Shown here: positions 24,500 to 36,900 of the stretch, one piece after another | Layout: every line of letters starts with the position of its first letter | Numbering within the stretch: position 1 is the first letter of the stretch | Assembly (NCBI GenBank): GCA_950295325.1 | Contig: OX485808.1 | Coordinates: 25,936,527-26,000,526 of the forward strand | Origin: Polytrichum commune | Taxonomy: Eukaryota; Streptophyta; Polytrichopsida; Polytrichales; Polytrichaceae | Direction: 5' to 3' | Length of the DNA stretch: 64,000 bases | Notes under the pieces: generated by a model | The model's database searches: none | Told to the model about the DNA's origin: nothing | The model's input: only the letters and a program-made list of their open reading frames with translations | Program-made: the position numbers and the translations under genes

Positions 24500-24763
24500 T
24501 GTGTGAAAATTGATGTAGTGAATCACTAACTTAGTTTTGAAAGTCAGTGTAATTTATTTTTAAACACTCATCATTTACTTTGGAACTGATACCTAATGAG
24601 CTAATTACACACTAACTTGACTCTAAATATCCTCACCAAGTGTCCTTTATCTGATACCCTAGCCAACTAGTCATTGCAAAGGATTGGGAAGGAATTTTCT
24701 TGTCCTTGAAACCATGCTTACCTCAAAACTGAGTCAATAACTCACTACATCAATTTTCACACA
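24500..24763. mobile_element. MITE-like element inserted in the Tc1-like relic
   Basis: TGTGTGAAAATTGATGTAGT at the left is repeated in reverse complement at the right end (24,744-24,763). Pairing extends to about 40 bases with a few mismatches (AACTTAGTTTTGA versus ACTCAGTTTTGA). 264 bases, no coding frame. The target duplication is unclear. The right flank (about 24,762 onward) reads HDEN in one frame, which could continue the transposase at its second catalytic box. Confidence 0.7.
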
Positions 24764-25960
24764 TGATGAAAACATGAAAATAAAACAAGAACATATAAAT
24801 TTTCACTTATGTAATCTAATAGTCATAATCTAATACACCATTTTCATGTCTATTGCAAAACTACACATGGAGAAACAATGAATTGAAGAGAATAGGGTTT
24901 ACAATAGGGGTACGAGGTAGTAGATAGACAATATTTGTTTATATGATAGGAGTTGTTTAAGTCTAAAATGAAATATTTTGAAATCTATTTTAGCACACTC
25001 TAGCATAATACTTTGAAAATTCAAAAATAGTTCAAAAATGATAGATTAAATTTAAAAAAATTGTGCCAAACTTTTATATGGTTCTTGTACATGGGAAAAA
25101 AATATCATGCCAAATGCGAATGTAGATAAATAGCAACAATTGTTGAAGATGTAGTCCTCTATAATAGGACAACATAACTTATTGTGGCACGTATTGTGGC
25201 CTTCACTCCTGTTAGACTGGATCTAAAAGTCTACTAAGGTGAGTGGGTCTTAAATGGATATTGTTCTCTTTGCACTCACTTCTCTAAGGATATGAACCAT
25301 GCACTGCATCTAAAGTCTTTACTACCGGAAATAATAGTGTGACATTGAATTTGTGCATGGAACGTCCAGAGGGTTGTGTAGATGATAAGGGGTCCCAATG
25401 TGAGATGGGTGTTTTTTAGTGGGAATGTTGAGAATGTCCACCATTGTAACATTGATGTTGATGATGTCCACCTTAACATCAAGCTCCCGTGTTGGTTTTG
25501 AGTCATCTACCAATAAAACTTTGAAGCTTTATAATTTTTTGCATATGAAATTCAAATAAGACATGTGATGGGGAGGTGGATTTCCATGTCAGTTATTAAC
25601 GACTATTTTTTTAGAAAAATCTAATAATAACAATCTATGCTCAACACGTAAAGTGATGGTTTTAGCACCATCTAAGGTAGAAGTGTCTAATTTTGTTACA
25701 TATCCCACTCTTGACACTTATTATGGCCCCTTTATGGGTGGCTACCATCCATTAATCGGTTAGCGCCCTCATACAATTATATTAGTCTTGTTAGAATTTG
25801 TGATGGGTGAAAATAGACTTCATTACTAGTCATCGTATCGCCTACAATCAAAATGTAGGCAAGTTGGTATAGACTTCAATTCCTTTCATAGTGCAATTCC
25901 AAATTGTTTGACTTAAGTGGTTGTGGCCCCATTTTATGGTGGGTTTGAAATCTATTAATG
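24764..25960. other. Nothing recognised
   Basis: AT-rich sequence with no supported gene. Overlapping short - strand frames at 25,276-25,513 show no family. Confidence 0.4.
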
Positions 25961-26104
25961 TAGAGGGCTCTCTATTCAAACACAAAATAAATTTCCCCTC
26001 CTCAAATTTTGCTGCATGTTATGGTCACATTCATTAAGATCCACTTGTATCCCACATGAAAAGTACATTCCGGCACATGATCAACTGAAATAGAGAGCCC
26101 TCTA
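25961..26104. mobile_element. Small inverted-repeat element
   Basis: TAGAGGGCTCTCTATT at 25,961 is matched in reverse complement at 26,089-26,104 (AATAGAGAGCCCTCTA), a perfect 16-base inverted pair. 144 bases, with ends starting TA as in Stowaway-type elements. The GAGGGCTCTC core is itself partly palindromic. Confidence 0.7.
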
Positions 26105-26217
26105 CGGTATGTTGGCATGTGGGCCCATGCAAAGTGGGTGTTGAATTAGCCAATTTGACTTAAGTCATTTTTTATATTACCTCACCTGATCCCAAGCTTT
26201 GCATAATGAGTATTAGC

Positions 26218-26243
26218 TATATATATATATATATATATATATA
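26218..26243. repeat. (TA)n microsatellite
   Basis: About 13 TA units. Confidence 0.95.
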
Positions 26244-27852
26244 GAATTCCATGCAACACCTTAGATTTCTAGCAATGGCATATATATGTGACTTGTCACT
26301 CCCACATCTATATTATCGGAAGATGTATAGTGACGACACAAGATTCAAATGAGTAGTGAGGGTGCACATGAGTATTTCTAAAGGGATTGCATTTGCTTCA
26401 TCATACGTAACTGTATGTGCTCCCTAGCTACTACAAGATTTTATGTTTCCTTGCACCCACCTGTGTGCCTAAGAAGGGTCAAATGAAGTTTGTGACTTGG
26501 ACCATCTATAAAGAAATAAGATATTATGCTTTAATTCATGTGATTTCTATGTCATTGTGCTCATAATGTACTTGCTTACCTGGGCAATGCTTTCATGTCA
26601 GCGGTGAGTAATGAGCGTTGAGTGGCAACATTTGATTTGTGAAAGTCAATTTTTTGTTGGTAATAATAGGGATGATACATTGCACATTGTGGTTATAAAA
26701 ATCAAACTCCATTCATGGTGGTTATTATACATAAAGCAAACATTTGCCACACAAATCTAAGATACAAGCACACTTATCATACTCTTTGCGATCCATGCAT
26801 AGAACCTCCTCAACTATCACGATCATCTTCTACTCCCCCATCATCCTCACTTTCACTACCATGACCATTACATTCCTTTGCCTCTACATCCACAAATGGT
26901 AATATATGGAGATCTTAACACAACTAACTGATATGATTTGGTATAATAATCATTGCCATAACTTGCACTACCACCCAACATACACTGGGATAATCATTGA
27001 GCGAGGGGGGGACATGACTTCCTTCATTTTTTTGCATACAACATTGAGAATGGATAGGAGATACTTATGTAGGAGTAAATAGACCACAAGAAATCTAAAT
27101 TTCAATATTGCCCATCCAACAAAGTTACGCTCTCAAATGGGATTTTCATGGGAATTTCTGGACATGCTTGTCATCATCCTCTAGTAACATAGGTCGGGTC
27201 TGCAAGGCTACCCACAACAAGAGATTGTGTTGTATCGCATTGAAAGGGGCCAATATGACATTTCAAAGTCTTTGTCGAATGTGACGAGGTAGTGACCACT
27301 ATGCTACCAGCATGAATAAATACACCTTTAATATGTACAAACATTGAGACAAATAAATAGTGTGCATTGACAAAATATATGGTGCCCTATAAACTATGTT
27401 CAAAACTACACATAAATCAAGCGTCAAGATCATGATCTTTGACCTTAGATGTCGGAAAAAGCAATGGCTTCTGTATAATCGGAGACGAATTCCACCACCC
27501 CAACTAATCTTCTTTGTACTTGACAAATATGAAAGTCGTTGCAATCTTTTGCAATTTCTTCAAGGACATCTTTGGTTTAGGATTGGATCTCCAATGTGTA
27601 TTTATTTGCAAAATGATTTATTCAATCAATAAGGCCATACATGAAAAATTAACACAAAAGTCATGACATGTTTACTTGAAAAGCTTAGCCTCACCTCTTT
27701 CACCAAATAAACACCATTCACTAGATCTACCACTACAAGAAGTTTCAATCTCCCTTGACCTACAAGTTCATACCACTTATTCTTAATGCATTTATTAATA
27801 ACCTCAATTTCAAGCTTCTGTGATCTTCTATCCGCCAGTGGTTTGTCTTTGT
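26244..27852. other. No supported gene; possible transposon remnant on - strand
   Basis: The - strand around 26,880-26,790 gives a Ser/Glu/Asp-rich stretch, and a frame at 27,874-27,626 (82 codons) crosses the left boundary of the next element. Neither is recognised. Text around 27,200-27,280 may be a decayed transposase end, but I cannot assign it. Confidence 0.3.
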
Positions 27853-27860
27853 AATCGTGG

Positions 27861-29231
27861 CACGGGGAGGTCACTTAGTGCATTTTAAAAACGACGTGCG
27901 GCATAATATAGGGAGGATTAAAATCATTTGACATAAAAATTATAAAAGAATTCCAAATAATGAAGGGTCCATTAAAAGTACATAAGCCCATTACAAGTAA
28001 AATAGATAGGTATAAAATATGGGCCATTCCCTTTTAGTAAAAATAATATAGGGGCTGAAAATAAGGATCTTAGCATGTATGTTTAGTAGAATCAATTTTG
28101 TACGCATGCCTCACGAGGGATGGATGAAAAATTACTCATCATTCACCCAAAAATGGATGAAATTGGAAGCCTAACTCTATGCCCGACTTCTCTTGGTGGT
28201 TTTTCTCCCCTTCTCTTTTGAAACTCTTCAACCCGATTGTAGGGCGCCCGTTTGTGCACAACATTTGAGCCTCAACGTTGTGTTTAGGGTTTAGGATTGC
28301 TTGTCGTCATCCTCTTCTCCAATCTTGTGTAGAGTTTTTTAGCCAGGCTGCGTGTTCGGATGCGGAAACCTTGAAGAGCAGGTCTGAAACGATCCACATA
28401 GATTAGTGATCGTTGAGTGTCGTGGTTATTCTAATTGTTAGTCAGTTTTTGCTCCCGAGCTTTGCAGGAACTAAGCATAGTGCATGCAGAGAGTACCAAT
28501 ATCGCGTTGCTTGTTGTCCTCCTATTCTCCAATCTTGTGTCGATATTTTCACTAGGCTGAATTTTATGATGCGAAAGCTCGCTTGCCTCGCGGATAGCAA
28601 ATGGATTGATGTAGATTGCATTATATCTACGGTAACCATGAGCTATAATTCTACAAATGAGGTGTACACTCTTGATAGGAATGTTTCAGAGCAACTGTCC
28701 AAGTTTGTGACAGAACGAACTATATAAGATTCATGACCAAGCTTAAAGTGTTTCACACTATATGGTTTTGGTCTTCACTAGCATGTAAAGTGATTTTGAA
28801 TAAATGATTTTTATGGAGCGGGTGTTGTGTTTGTGAACACACACACAATCTTGTTGTGTTTGTAAACACACACTCAATCATGTTGTGTTCCATCCTAAGT
28901 CTTCTTTTTGTATTTTCACTTTAAGTTTTTGTACTTGGTTTTTGCAATGGTACGTAATTTTTATATTTTTTTGTTGACATGCTTTTCCCATCACTTTTGC
29001 ATTGCATACATTCTTAAACTTAGTTTTTTTATTAAAAGGAATATAAACTACAAAAAATTTCAATGACATGGGCATTATAAGTAATGGTAGGGTACAAAAA
29101 AATAGGCCATTTTAGAATATTATATAATTATAGGGAGCTTTTAATTCGTGCCTTGGAGGTAAATAGCCCCTAAACAAATACCCCTCCGCCGCACGTGGTA
29201 CACAAAAATCCTACTGAGTGACCTCCCCGTG
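27861..29231. mobile_element. hAT-like non-autonomous element with 8-base target duplication
   Basis: The ends are CACGGGGAGGTCACT at the left and its exact reverse complement at the right; inverted similarity extends about 43 bases to ACGTGCGGC. AATCGTGG flanks both sides exactly (27,853-27,860 and 29,232-29,239). An 8-base duplication with CA-GGG-like ends suits the hAT superfamily. There is no transposase frame. Inside, a block with CTCCAATCTTGTGT occurs twice (about 28,318 and 28,530), and a GTGTTTGTxAACACACAC motif is repeated near 28,825-28,875. The AT and CpG content of the core differs from the flanks, so captured sequence is possible. 1371 bases. Confidence 0.8.
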
Positions 29232-29239
29232 AATCGTGG

Positions 29240-30780
29240 ATGCCTCTTCCGATGCTATCACCATGTCACGTTGCAGAAAAAATGGAAAATGTTTGGATGT
29301 GATGCACTTGTTGTGCGTCATTTTCTTTTTTGAAATCTTGTCTATTTGGAAGAGTTGTATTCGTGGAAGTAAAGGTTTGAGGAAACCAGATCTGAGGCTT
29401 TCGTATACAGGTAGTCATTTTTCAAGCAAGGTAGATGGTTAGGATTAGCAAACTCTCTTCCCGGATTCTTATGAGGAGGGTGTGCAAGCTAGAGTGATTC
29501 GGTTGTGTGACATGGTAATTGAAGAAGACATGTGACTATCGTTGTAGGAAGTTAAAGCTTTGAATGTGGATTTAGATTAGAATATAGTAGATCCAGTACC
29601 AACGATAGTTGCGATGGGTAGATGAAGACTAGGCATAGCTTAAGGAAGAAGAACACATCCCGATCTGCATCTAGGAAAACTAGGGACAAGAAGAAAAGGT
29701 TCCTAATTAGGTGTAGTTCAAATCGGAAGAAGAAGTTGTAAATCTTGGTAGATCAGGTTGGGATCTACCATGACACTAGGACAACAAGTTGATCCTAACC
29801 AAGATTGGCCACACCTCAAAATCTAGTTCACACATTAGAAAACCAACAAGATGGATTGGGTGGTAAGGAGAAAATAATGACTAGGAGGGTGGGGGGGGGG
29901 GGGGAACAACGTTAACAATTTGGACAAAATATTGCAAAAACACATTCAATCTTCATTGTTGTTTCAACATAAACAACTAGTAAAGACTATAGGGATGCCA
30001 TGACTATGGAGGAAGTCGACATGAAGTACCAAGTGATTTGAGCATAGTGTTTGCCATCCAAAGCAATCACATAGGAGAACAAGTATAACTTGGTTGAATA
30101 ATTGGGTTTCTAGCATTATTGATATAGACAATGGGGAGGGCACATGCTTATTGTAAGTGTATTATCATGCTTCATTTTTCTTTCACTATTGTACTTTAAC
30201 AAGTCATATGTTTCATATTTCAAACACATGTTTGCAATTCCATCATTCATCACAAGATCTCACTTTGGATCAATGTGCCAAGATGTTGACCTACGACCTT
30301 AGGGAACAATGCATAGCAAGTGGTTACAATAACTTGGTAATAAAATGAGACATCTATACAAGGAAATGGTAGATCACATGATTCAGGCTTTCATGCAAAT
30401 TGGTAATTATCATTCATGGCTTAAAGGTGGATCTTCAAGTAAAGGGCTTGACCAAACGTCATTGAAGTTGAAAGTTGTAGCTCACATTGATGGTCCAAAT
30501 TTCTTGCAAAAGCAATGAGGTCTTACCCAGATGTAGAGATCTCAATACAAGCAACTGTACCTTGAAGGGGTTTGGATTGATTGAATCAATTACGAGAAAA
30601 ATTGGAATTGCCTCCAGGGTCCGAGTATGATTCCCATCATCCACACAAGGTCAAGGATGTGCAAATGGACCTAATGTGGCCCTTGGCCATCCCGTCACAT
30701 TAAAAATGACATGACACCATCACATCGTGTTACGTTAAGATGTGGCGCCTTTTGACATGGTAAATTTTTTTATTACAATG
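29240..30780. other. No supported gene
   Basis: Contains a 14-base G run at 29,891-29,904. Short frames only. Text at 29,450-29,870 is purine-rich and may be an old gene fragment, but no family is recognisable. Confidence 0.4.
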
Positions 30781-31235
30781 TTTTTTTAAGATTTTTTAAG
30801 ATTTTTTGGTTGACTGCTACTAGTAGTTGACTTATAAAATAGAATTTAAATTGTCTCAAATTTTGGACTGTCAGATCTTATTGGATGCAAGATCTAATGG
30901 TCCGGAATTTATTTTGGAGTTTTGGACATTGTTTGGCTTTCTTAGAGTCGACTACTAGTAGCAGTCAATCGACCAACCAATTGCTCCAAGATGACTACTT
31001 TTGGTTGTTTGGGATAGACAACTAGTTGGTCAACCACTCCTTGTCGATTGCTTAAGAAATAACTAAAGAATTACAATCCCAAAAAACTAGACTGTCAAAT
31101 CTTGTAGCCAACAAAATCCAACGGTTCATTATTAGTTTTCGGGAAATTTTGGAATGTTTTTCCAATTGTAGTCAACCACCTTGTTGACTACAAAGTAGTA
31201 GTCGACTTAGTAGTCTACTAGACTATAAACTGTTG
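30781..31235. repeat. Diverged two-copy repeat with TAGTCGAC motifs
   Basis: A block (stop-rich, AT-rich) with 'ttgactgctactagtag ... gactgtcagatctt ... tggtcc' at about 30,815-30,920 recurs at about 31,010-31,160 ('gactgtcaaatctt ... cggttc'). Between and after them lie AGTCGACTACTAGTAGCAGTC and TAGTAGTCGACTTAGTAGTC, which are largely self-complementary. Confidence 0.5.
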
Positions 31236-33992
31236 GACTTACCCCCCTGCCAACATGACATTTTTGGGTCCGACATGATGGACACTGACGTAGAATCCTT
31301 GGACAAGGTCAATTACTCCATCCCTTGCCCTAACACAAGATTGACTAGGGCATGCACAAAGGAGTCCTTCAAACATGATGAGAATATGGTGTCTCACAAC
31401 ACGAGTGTGTTGGATTCAGAGTGCCTTGAATTACATTGGTACATTTCTAGATTACCTTATTTGTGAAGTAAAGAGTGTCAAACATTGCATGCCAACAAAT
31501 GGCATCCATGTAAGGCCAAAGCGGGGGAAGTAAACATGGCACACCCAAGCCAACTTATAGAGGTTTGAAGAAGGAATTTTGTTCCAACAACCATATACCT
31601 ATGGATTTTTGATTTTGTGGAGATGACATAAATCATTACATTAAGGGTAGCAAGAAGAGGTGGGTGACTATTTGACCAGTGAAGATTGGAACAAACATGG
31701 GAGGTTTTTGCATCGGAGGACATTGGATTCCAAATGCAACAACATGAGGCCTTGTCACCACGTCAGCATTTGGGTGCAATGGCCAACCTTCCCATTCTTT
31801 TGATCACATTTATGTGTTCTAGTGAACTTGAATGCCCACCCCAACACTCAGTCATCCGAGGCAATTCGTCGTAATATGGTGGCACCATTGGCGAAGCACA
31901 CAAATAAATAGGAGAGCGTAGTATAGCAAAGGCGCCCGTGACTGATTGCTTAAGAAGGTGTATGCCAAATCTTGAGAAGTATAAGGCGGTGCAAATACTT
32001 CCCATGTAGGAAGATAGAAATCATGAGGATTGCAAATTTTTGGGTAATTTTCTTCCTTTAATTAGAAAAAACTATGAGTTTTTGAAGCCAAAAGTTGGTC
32101 CAAACATATTAGTGATGTCTAGAGTCTACCATAACCATTCATTTTAACCGCTCAATCCTTCTCACTTTAGCAATCAAAACCAAGACATGTGGCATGACAC
32201 TATTGATTCCAATTTGATCAAAATTCAATCCTAGTCTCTTCGAAATCTAGTCTCAACCTTGTCAAAATCCTAGCATCCTATAAATTGTTGATGGGGTCTT
32301 GATCAGGAATATGTGCTTTTACTACACATATGAATGGGTATTTATGTGGTGGATGTGTCAACCATCTAGTACCCTGGATACGGATGCATCATAACCGTAG
32401 TCTGCAAGGAGGAGAAGGCACATCTTGTGTTCATTGTAGATAATCCATAATGCACTTTCCTTGGCTTTGCAAAAATGTCATCAATGGCAATGGGGAAGAG
32501 GGATCAGTGGGTATCCTACAAACACTTGTACTATGTTTTTTCAGGTATTTGTGCAAGGTTGACTATGCCACCAATGAATTCATTCACGCATCCAAATCTA
32601 GCTACAATGAGGTGATGAGTCTTCTCAAGCTCGGGTGTGGCAAAACAAGCTTAGAGCAGTGAATGTGATGAGCATGGACACATAGTTTCGTATATAGAAA
32701 CATATATGTTTGTCCATAGGAAATGTATTGCACAATATTGTTGCAAGTATGTGGTTGCTTGTCACAATAAGGTAACATTTCAATTGCGTTTTTTTATTGG
32801 TCATTCCAATATAGTGCCTATCACCATGGACCACCATGCACCTTAAAATCCATGGCACTAGGTTCAAATTTAAGATTTACACTCTCAAATAAATATATAT
32901 CCAAAATGTGTAAACCAACTAAATTGCATTACTTGCTTAAAGTAATCCTAGGTAGGAATTTGTTCCACACTGCTCACATGTCACCACTCACATGCTAGCT
33001 TCCCTCTTGCTAATCCTAATATATTAATGAAGTTAAATGCCTTGGTTAGGTAAGAGACCGTAGTGTTCAAAGTGTCCGAAGTGTCCATCATAGGCGCTTC
33101 TACCTCATGTTGAAAACAATCTTCTCACGATTGTTCCACTACTACAAATTAGAAAATAAAAGATCATATTTGCAACGCAAATGTAATGGAGGACATTGAA
33201 CATAGTGACTATGGTCATGTACAATGCTTATATTGAGCTATTTGCGGACTTGATACAGGTCATTTACATTCTACAATGATCATCCTCTAGGTGTGCAATC
33301 CGATTGGAAGCAACATAATCATTATGTATACTATTTGTTTCAGAATGATATATGAGCGTTTGCCTTTAACAACTTCTGGTGGGGAGGGCAACATGTCTGG
33401 TCTGTTGAATATAAAACTCTTCTGGGGAAACCAATAAAAATCCTCAATTGGTTGCAAAACATCACAAAAGCGTTCATACACTTAAGCATAATGAGCCCAT
33501 ATTACAGTGTTTTTTTCCTCAAGCTTATTTTCAAACCGTAACCTCATCCCAACCTTATCAACTTCCAGTGGGTTCATGTCACGTTCGTATAGTCCAGGTA
33601 CGGTGTGCAAATCATATGCATATCTACAGTATGCAAATTTCCGTATAACTTCTTGACAATCAACTTGCTACATTTAATGCACGAAACATATATCGAGCTC
33701 ATTTTATATCTGTTTATAATGGATACAACCCATAGTAACTTGAACGCAGTCTTCTCACAAATACTTCAGTCCTCAAGCATATATTTCAAGTTGTCGCCTT
33801 ATTAATGAAATCGCAGGTGCGTAAACAATGTCTGCTTACTCACTCCCAGTGTGTACAGATTATATGCAAAACTATATGCAAGTTTCCATATAATTCAAAC
33901 AAACTGGGGTAATAAGTTTCTGACTGACCTTGAAGACGAAACCAATCAATCTTTCAGTACACATGCTGGTTTTATTTACATAGTCTAGAAGC
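31236..33992. other. No supported gene
   Basis: Several short open frames (for example 31,686-31,874 + and 32,005-31,763 -) overlap on opposite strands without family resemblance. I see no tRNA, clear inverted repeat or splice-linked exon series in this 2.7 kb. Confidence 0.4.
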
Positions 33993-36900
33993 TCAGAAGG
34001 GCTGCATGTTTGTGCAATCCAAGTTTTGGCCGGGATCCACACCCAACTGCGAGCAGAAATCCTCGTAGTAGGTCACGCGGTTCGTTGCCGCCGTCGTCGC
34101 CGTTCCCGACCCGCACTCAATGCCACCGTTGATGATGTCGATCGTGACGCCGAATCCCGCGGCTCGGCCAGCGGCGGTGTCGGAGCTGCTTGGGGTCCAG
34201 TTGCCGATCATCACATCATGGCAGGAGGGCTTCGAGCCCGAGGCTGTAGTCCAGAACCAGAAGGCGGTTTTGAAGGAGAGCGTGGAGTCGGAGGCAACGA
34301 GGTCGGGATTGCTCAAGATGTCTTCGCCTACCGACCCGCTCGCGGCCCCATAGTTGTAATTCCTGTTTTCCAAGAGATCAAAATGAGTGTTTGTATGAAG
34401 AACACATTTGTGGGTTGTTACCCTTATATCATAAGGTAGGTAGATGGTCTTCAATGATCACTTTTTGGGACTAGCCCACTTCTCCGAGGCATGACATCAT
34501 TCAGCTGCTATCAGCCGTTCCATTACGATCAGTTCAGTACAGTGCTTTCACTCAGGTTTTTCAACCTGAACATGCCAATGTAGTGCTTTGCTATGAGAAA
34601 AACAAAGTGTAATTCCGAATAGAATCTGGCTTATTCCCGGCCAGATCCAACGTACAGACTCAGCAGAATAATGTTATGGAATATGAAAGACACAACTATG
34701 TAGTACGAGATGCTTAGCGAATCCAAATCAAGATTGAAGTTGCTTTCCTCCTAATTTTTGGAGCTTTGTATGACTATCTTATTCATTGTTACAGTGGGGA
34801 TTCTTGTGCTCATTATATACGGTCATATTGGTCCACCAAGCAAATTTTGTTGACTAATTTCCTGGCTTCGAATGGTTATAATATCTTTCAAACACGTCTT
34901 TTTGAAATGTGTTCATGGGAGCCACACCTAAACCCACACCACTCAAATATAGGTGTCCTCCTCCTTGGTAAGTGCTATGGAACATTGCTCCTAGAATTAG
35001 GGTATGGAAAATACCCAAAACCAACATCAGGTACCACATTCATCCACTACTGTTTAGTTGTGCCGGTGTCAAATTTTCATGTGTCAGGAAATACGATTTT
35101 GAGAGCGGATGCTAAAACACGTACCAGGAGATTTGCAGAGGTCCTCGCCCATAGTACTGCTTGCCTGCTGCGCATGGATATTGCGTATTTGTTGAATCGC
35201 AGTAATCCGACTTATTAATCTCCTCTACGTACTGAAGACCTGCATCAAGACACCCAATTTCAGCCGTACAAGTTAACATCAGACGCGAGAATAATTCTGT
35301 ATGTAGGTGAGCAGAAACTTATCAAATATTGCCAATTAGATGCACTTGATTGCCACTCAGATGCAATTGAGCAACACCGAATCAGCGTGACCAAATAGAG
35401 TCAGCAGAAAATATGTCAAAGTAGTTTGTAATTTGAACCTCACTCTTCAAAATTTCGAATATGGAATATGACTTACCTCCACTCTCTTGCATTACAGGAT
35501 CTCAGAAAGCAAATTTTGCATAGGAGTCGAGCTAATTAATTGCCAGTTAATAAATGGAGTTGAAAAACATTGTTTCATCAGCGCCAGATATTAATAGACA
35601 TTTCACCGGCAGAAATTAGGGTTACTATGAACCGCGTTTTGAATATGGCCGCCTACCTCCACTCTCGTGAATTCTGAGAGGACAAAAAGATAATTTCATG
35701 TAGAAAGAAAGCAGATTCATAAAAGTCTAATCACCAGATTCAAGGGCTAAGCTAGTCTGAACCACTTCTTTGACTATTATGGCCTACCTGCGGTCTCTTA
35801 CGTTAGATGAGCACACAAATATACTTTCATGTAGCAGAAATCAGATTCCGGAAAGCAGAAGCCAAGTAGTTGCCAATTGAATCGTCAATTTAATTGGCAT
35901 GAGCAATATTCTAATCTTAAAACAGGCGGTATTAAATCTCAAACCACTTTTCCAAACATTATGGCCTACCTCAAATCTCTTGTGTTCTGTGAGATTTTGC
36001 GTGAGAGTTGAAGCTAACTAATTGCCAGTTATTACACGGACTTGAATAAGATCCATTTATTGGCGTGAGCAATCTATAGAATCATAGTCGCAAGAGAAGC
36101 TTATTGTCATAATCTCAACCGCGCACTACTTCAAGTATGCTATCCTACCGACGATCTCTTGCATCGCATGAGTGCAGAAAGCCTTGCCTTCGCAGATTTT
36201 GGTTGTCATCTCGCTTTCAACAAAACTTGATTAATAAATATCTCGATAAATATTTGGAATCATCAACAGACAGGGTATATGTCATAATTTTCTCAATTAC
36301 ACGTTTCTTATAATATTGCACCTTACCTCCCGTCTCTTGCATCACATGAGGACAGGAAGCCGCAACTTCAAGGTTCTGGTTGTCAGAGATTTTGCGTAGG
36401 AATTGAAGCCAACAAATGTCAAGTTATTAATAATTGCACTTGAGAACAAGCACAATTCTTTGGCACAATATGGCGTTTTGCGTTATGTGAGCGCAGAAAG
36501 CTAATTCCGCGTAGGAGTCGAAGATAACTACTTCCAGCTGTAAAACAAATGCAATTGACCAACCTTCGTTCATTGGCATGAGCAACCAATAGAATCATCG
36601 CCAAAAGAAAAGGTTATCATAATAATCTCTACCACGAAGTTAGACTTCGAAAACTACAAGTTGCCTCCGGTCTCTTACGTCACGCGAGCGCAGAATCATG
36701 CTGCGACCTCACGCTTCTGGCTGGCGGAGATATTGTGTAGCAGTCCAAGCTATAATGAGTTATCAAATGCTTGAGAACACCCTTGATTCATTGGCATGAG
36801 AAATCACAGCAAGAAATCATTAACAGAAGAAAGGTTCATAATTCTGATTATCATCTCAACCGCCGCAAAGTTCTTGGAGGATTATAATGACCTACCTCCG

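Noticed and set aside
34026-34439. 137-codon + strand frame over the last chitinase exon
   Set aside because: It is the antisense shadow of a clear GH19 C-terminal exon and is arginine-rich from GC codons only.
34766-35218. 150-codon + strand frame in the chitinase intron
   Set aside because: No family resemblance, no splice context, opposite strand to the gene.
35825-35870. TTCTGCTACATG on the - strand as the missing chitinase exon (FCYM resembles FCYI)
   Set aside because: It falls inside a repeat unit, no acceptor precedes it in the needed phase, and no GH19 text follows.
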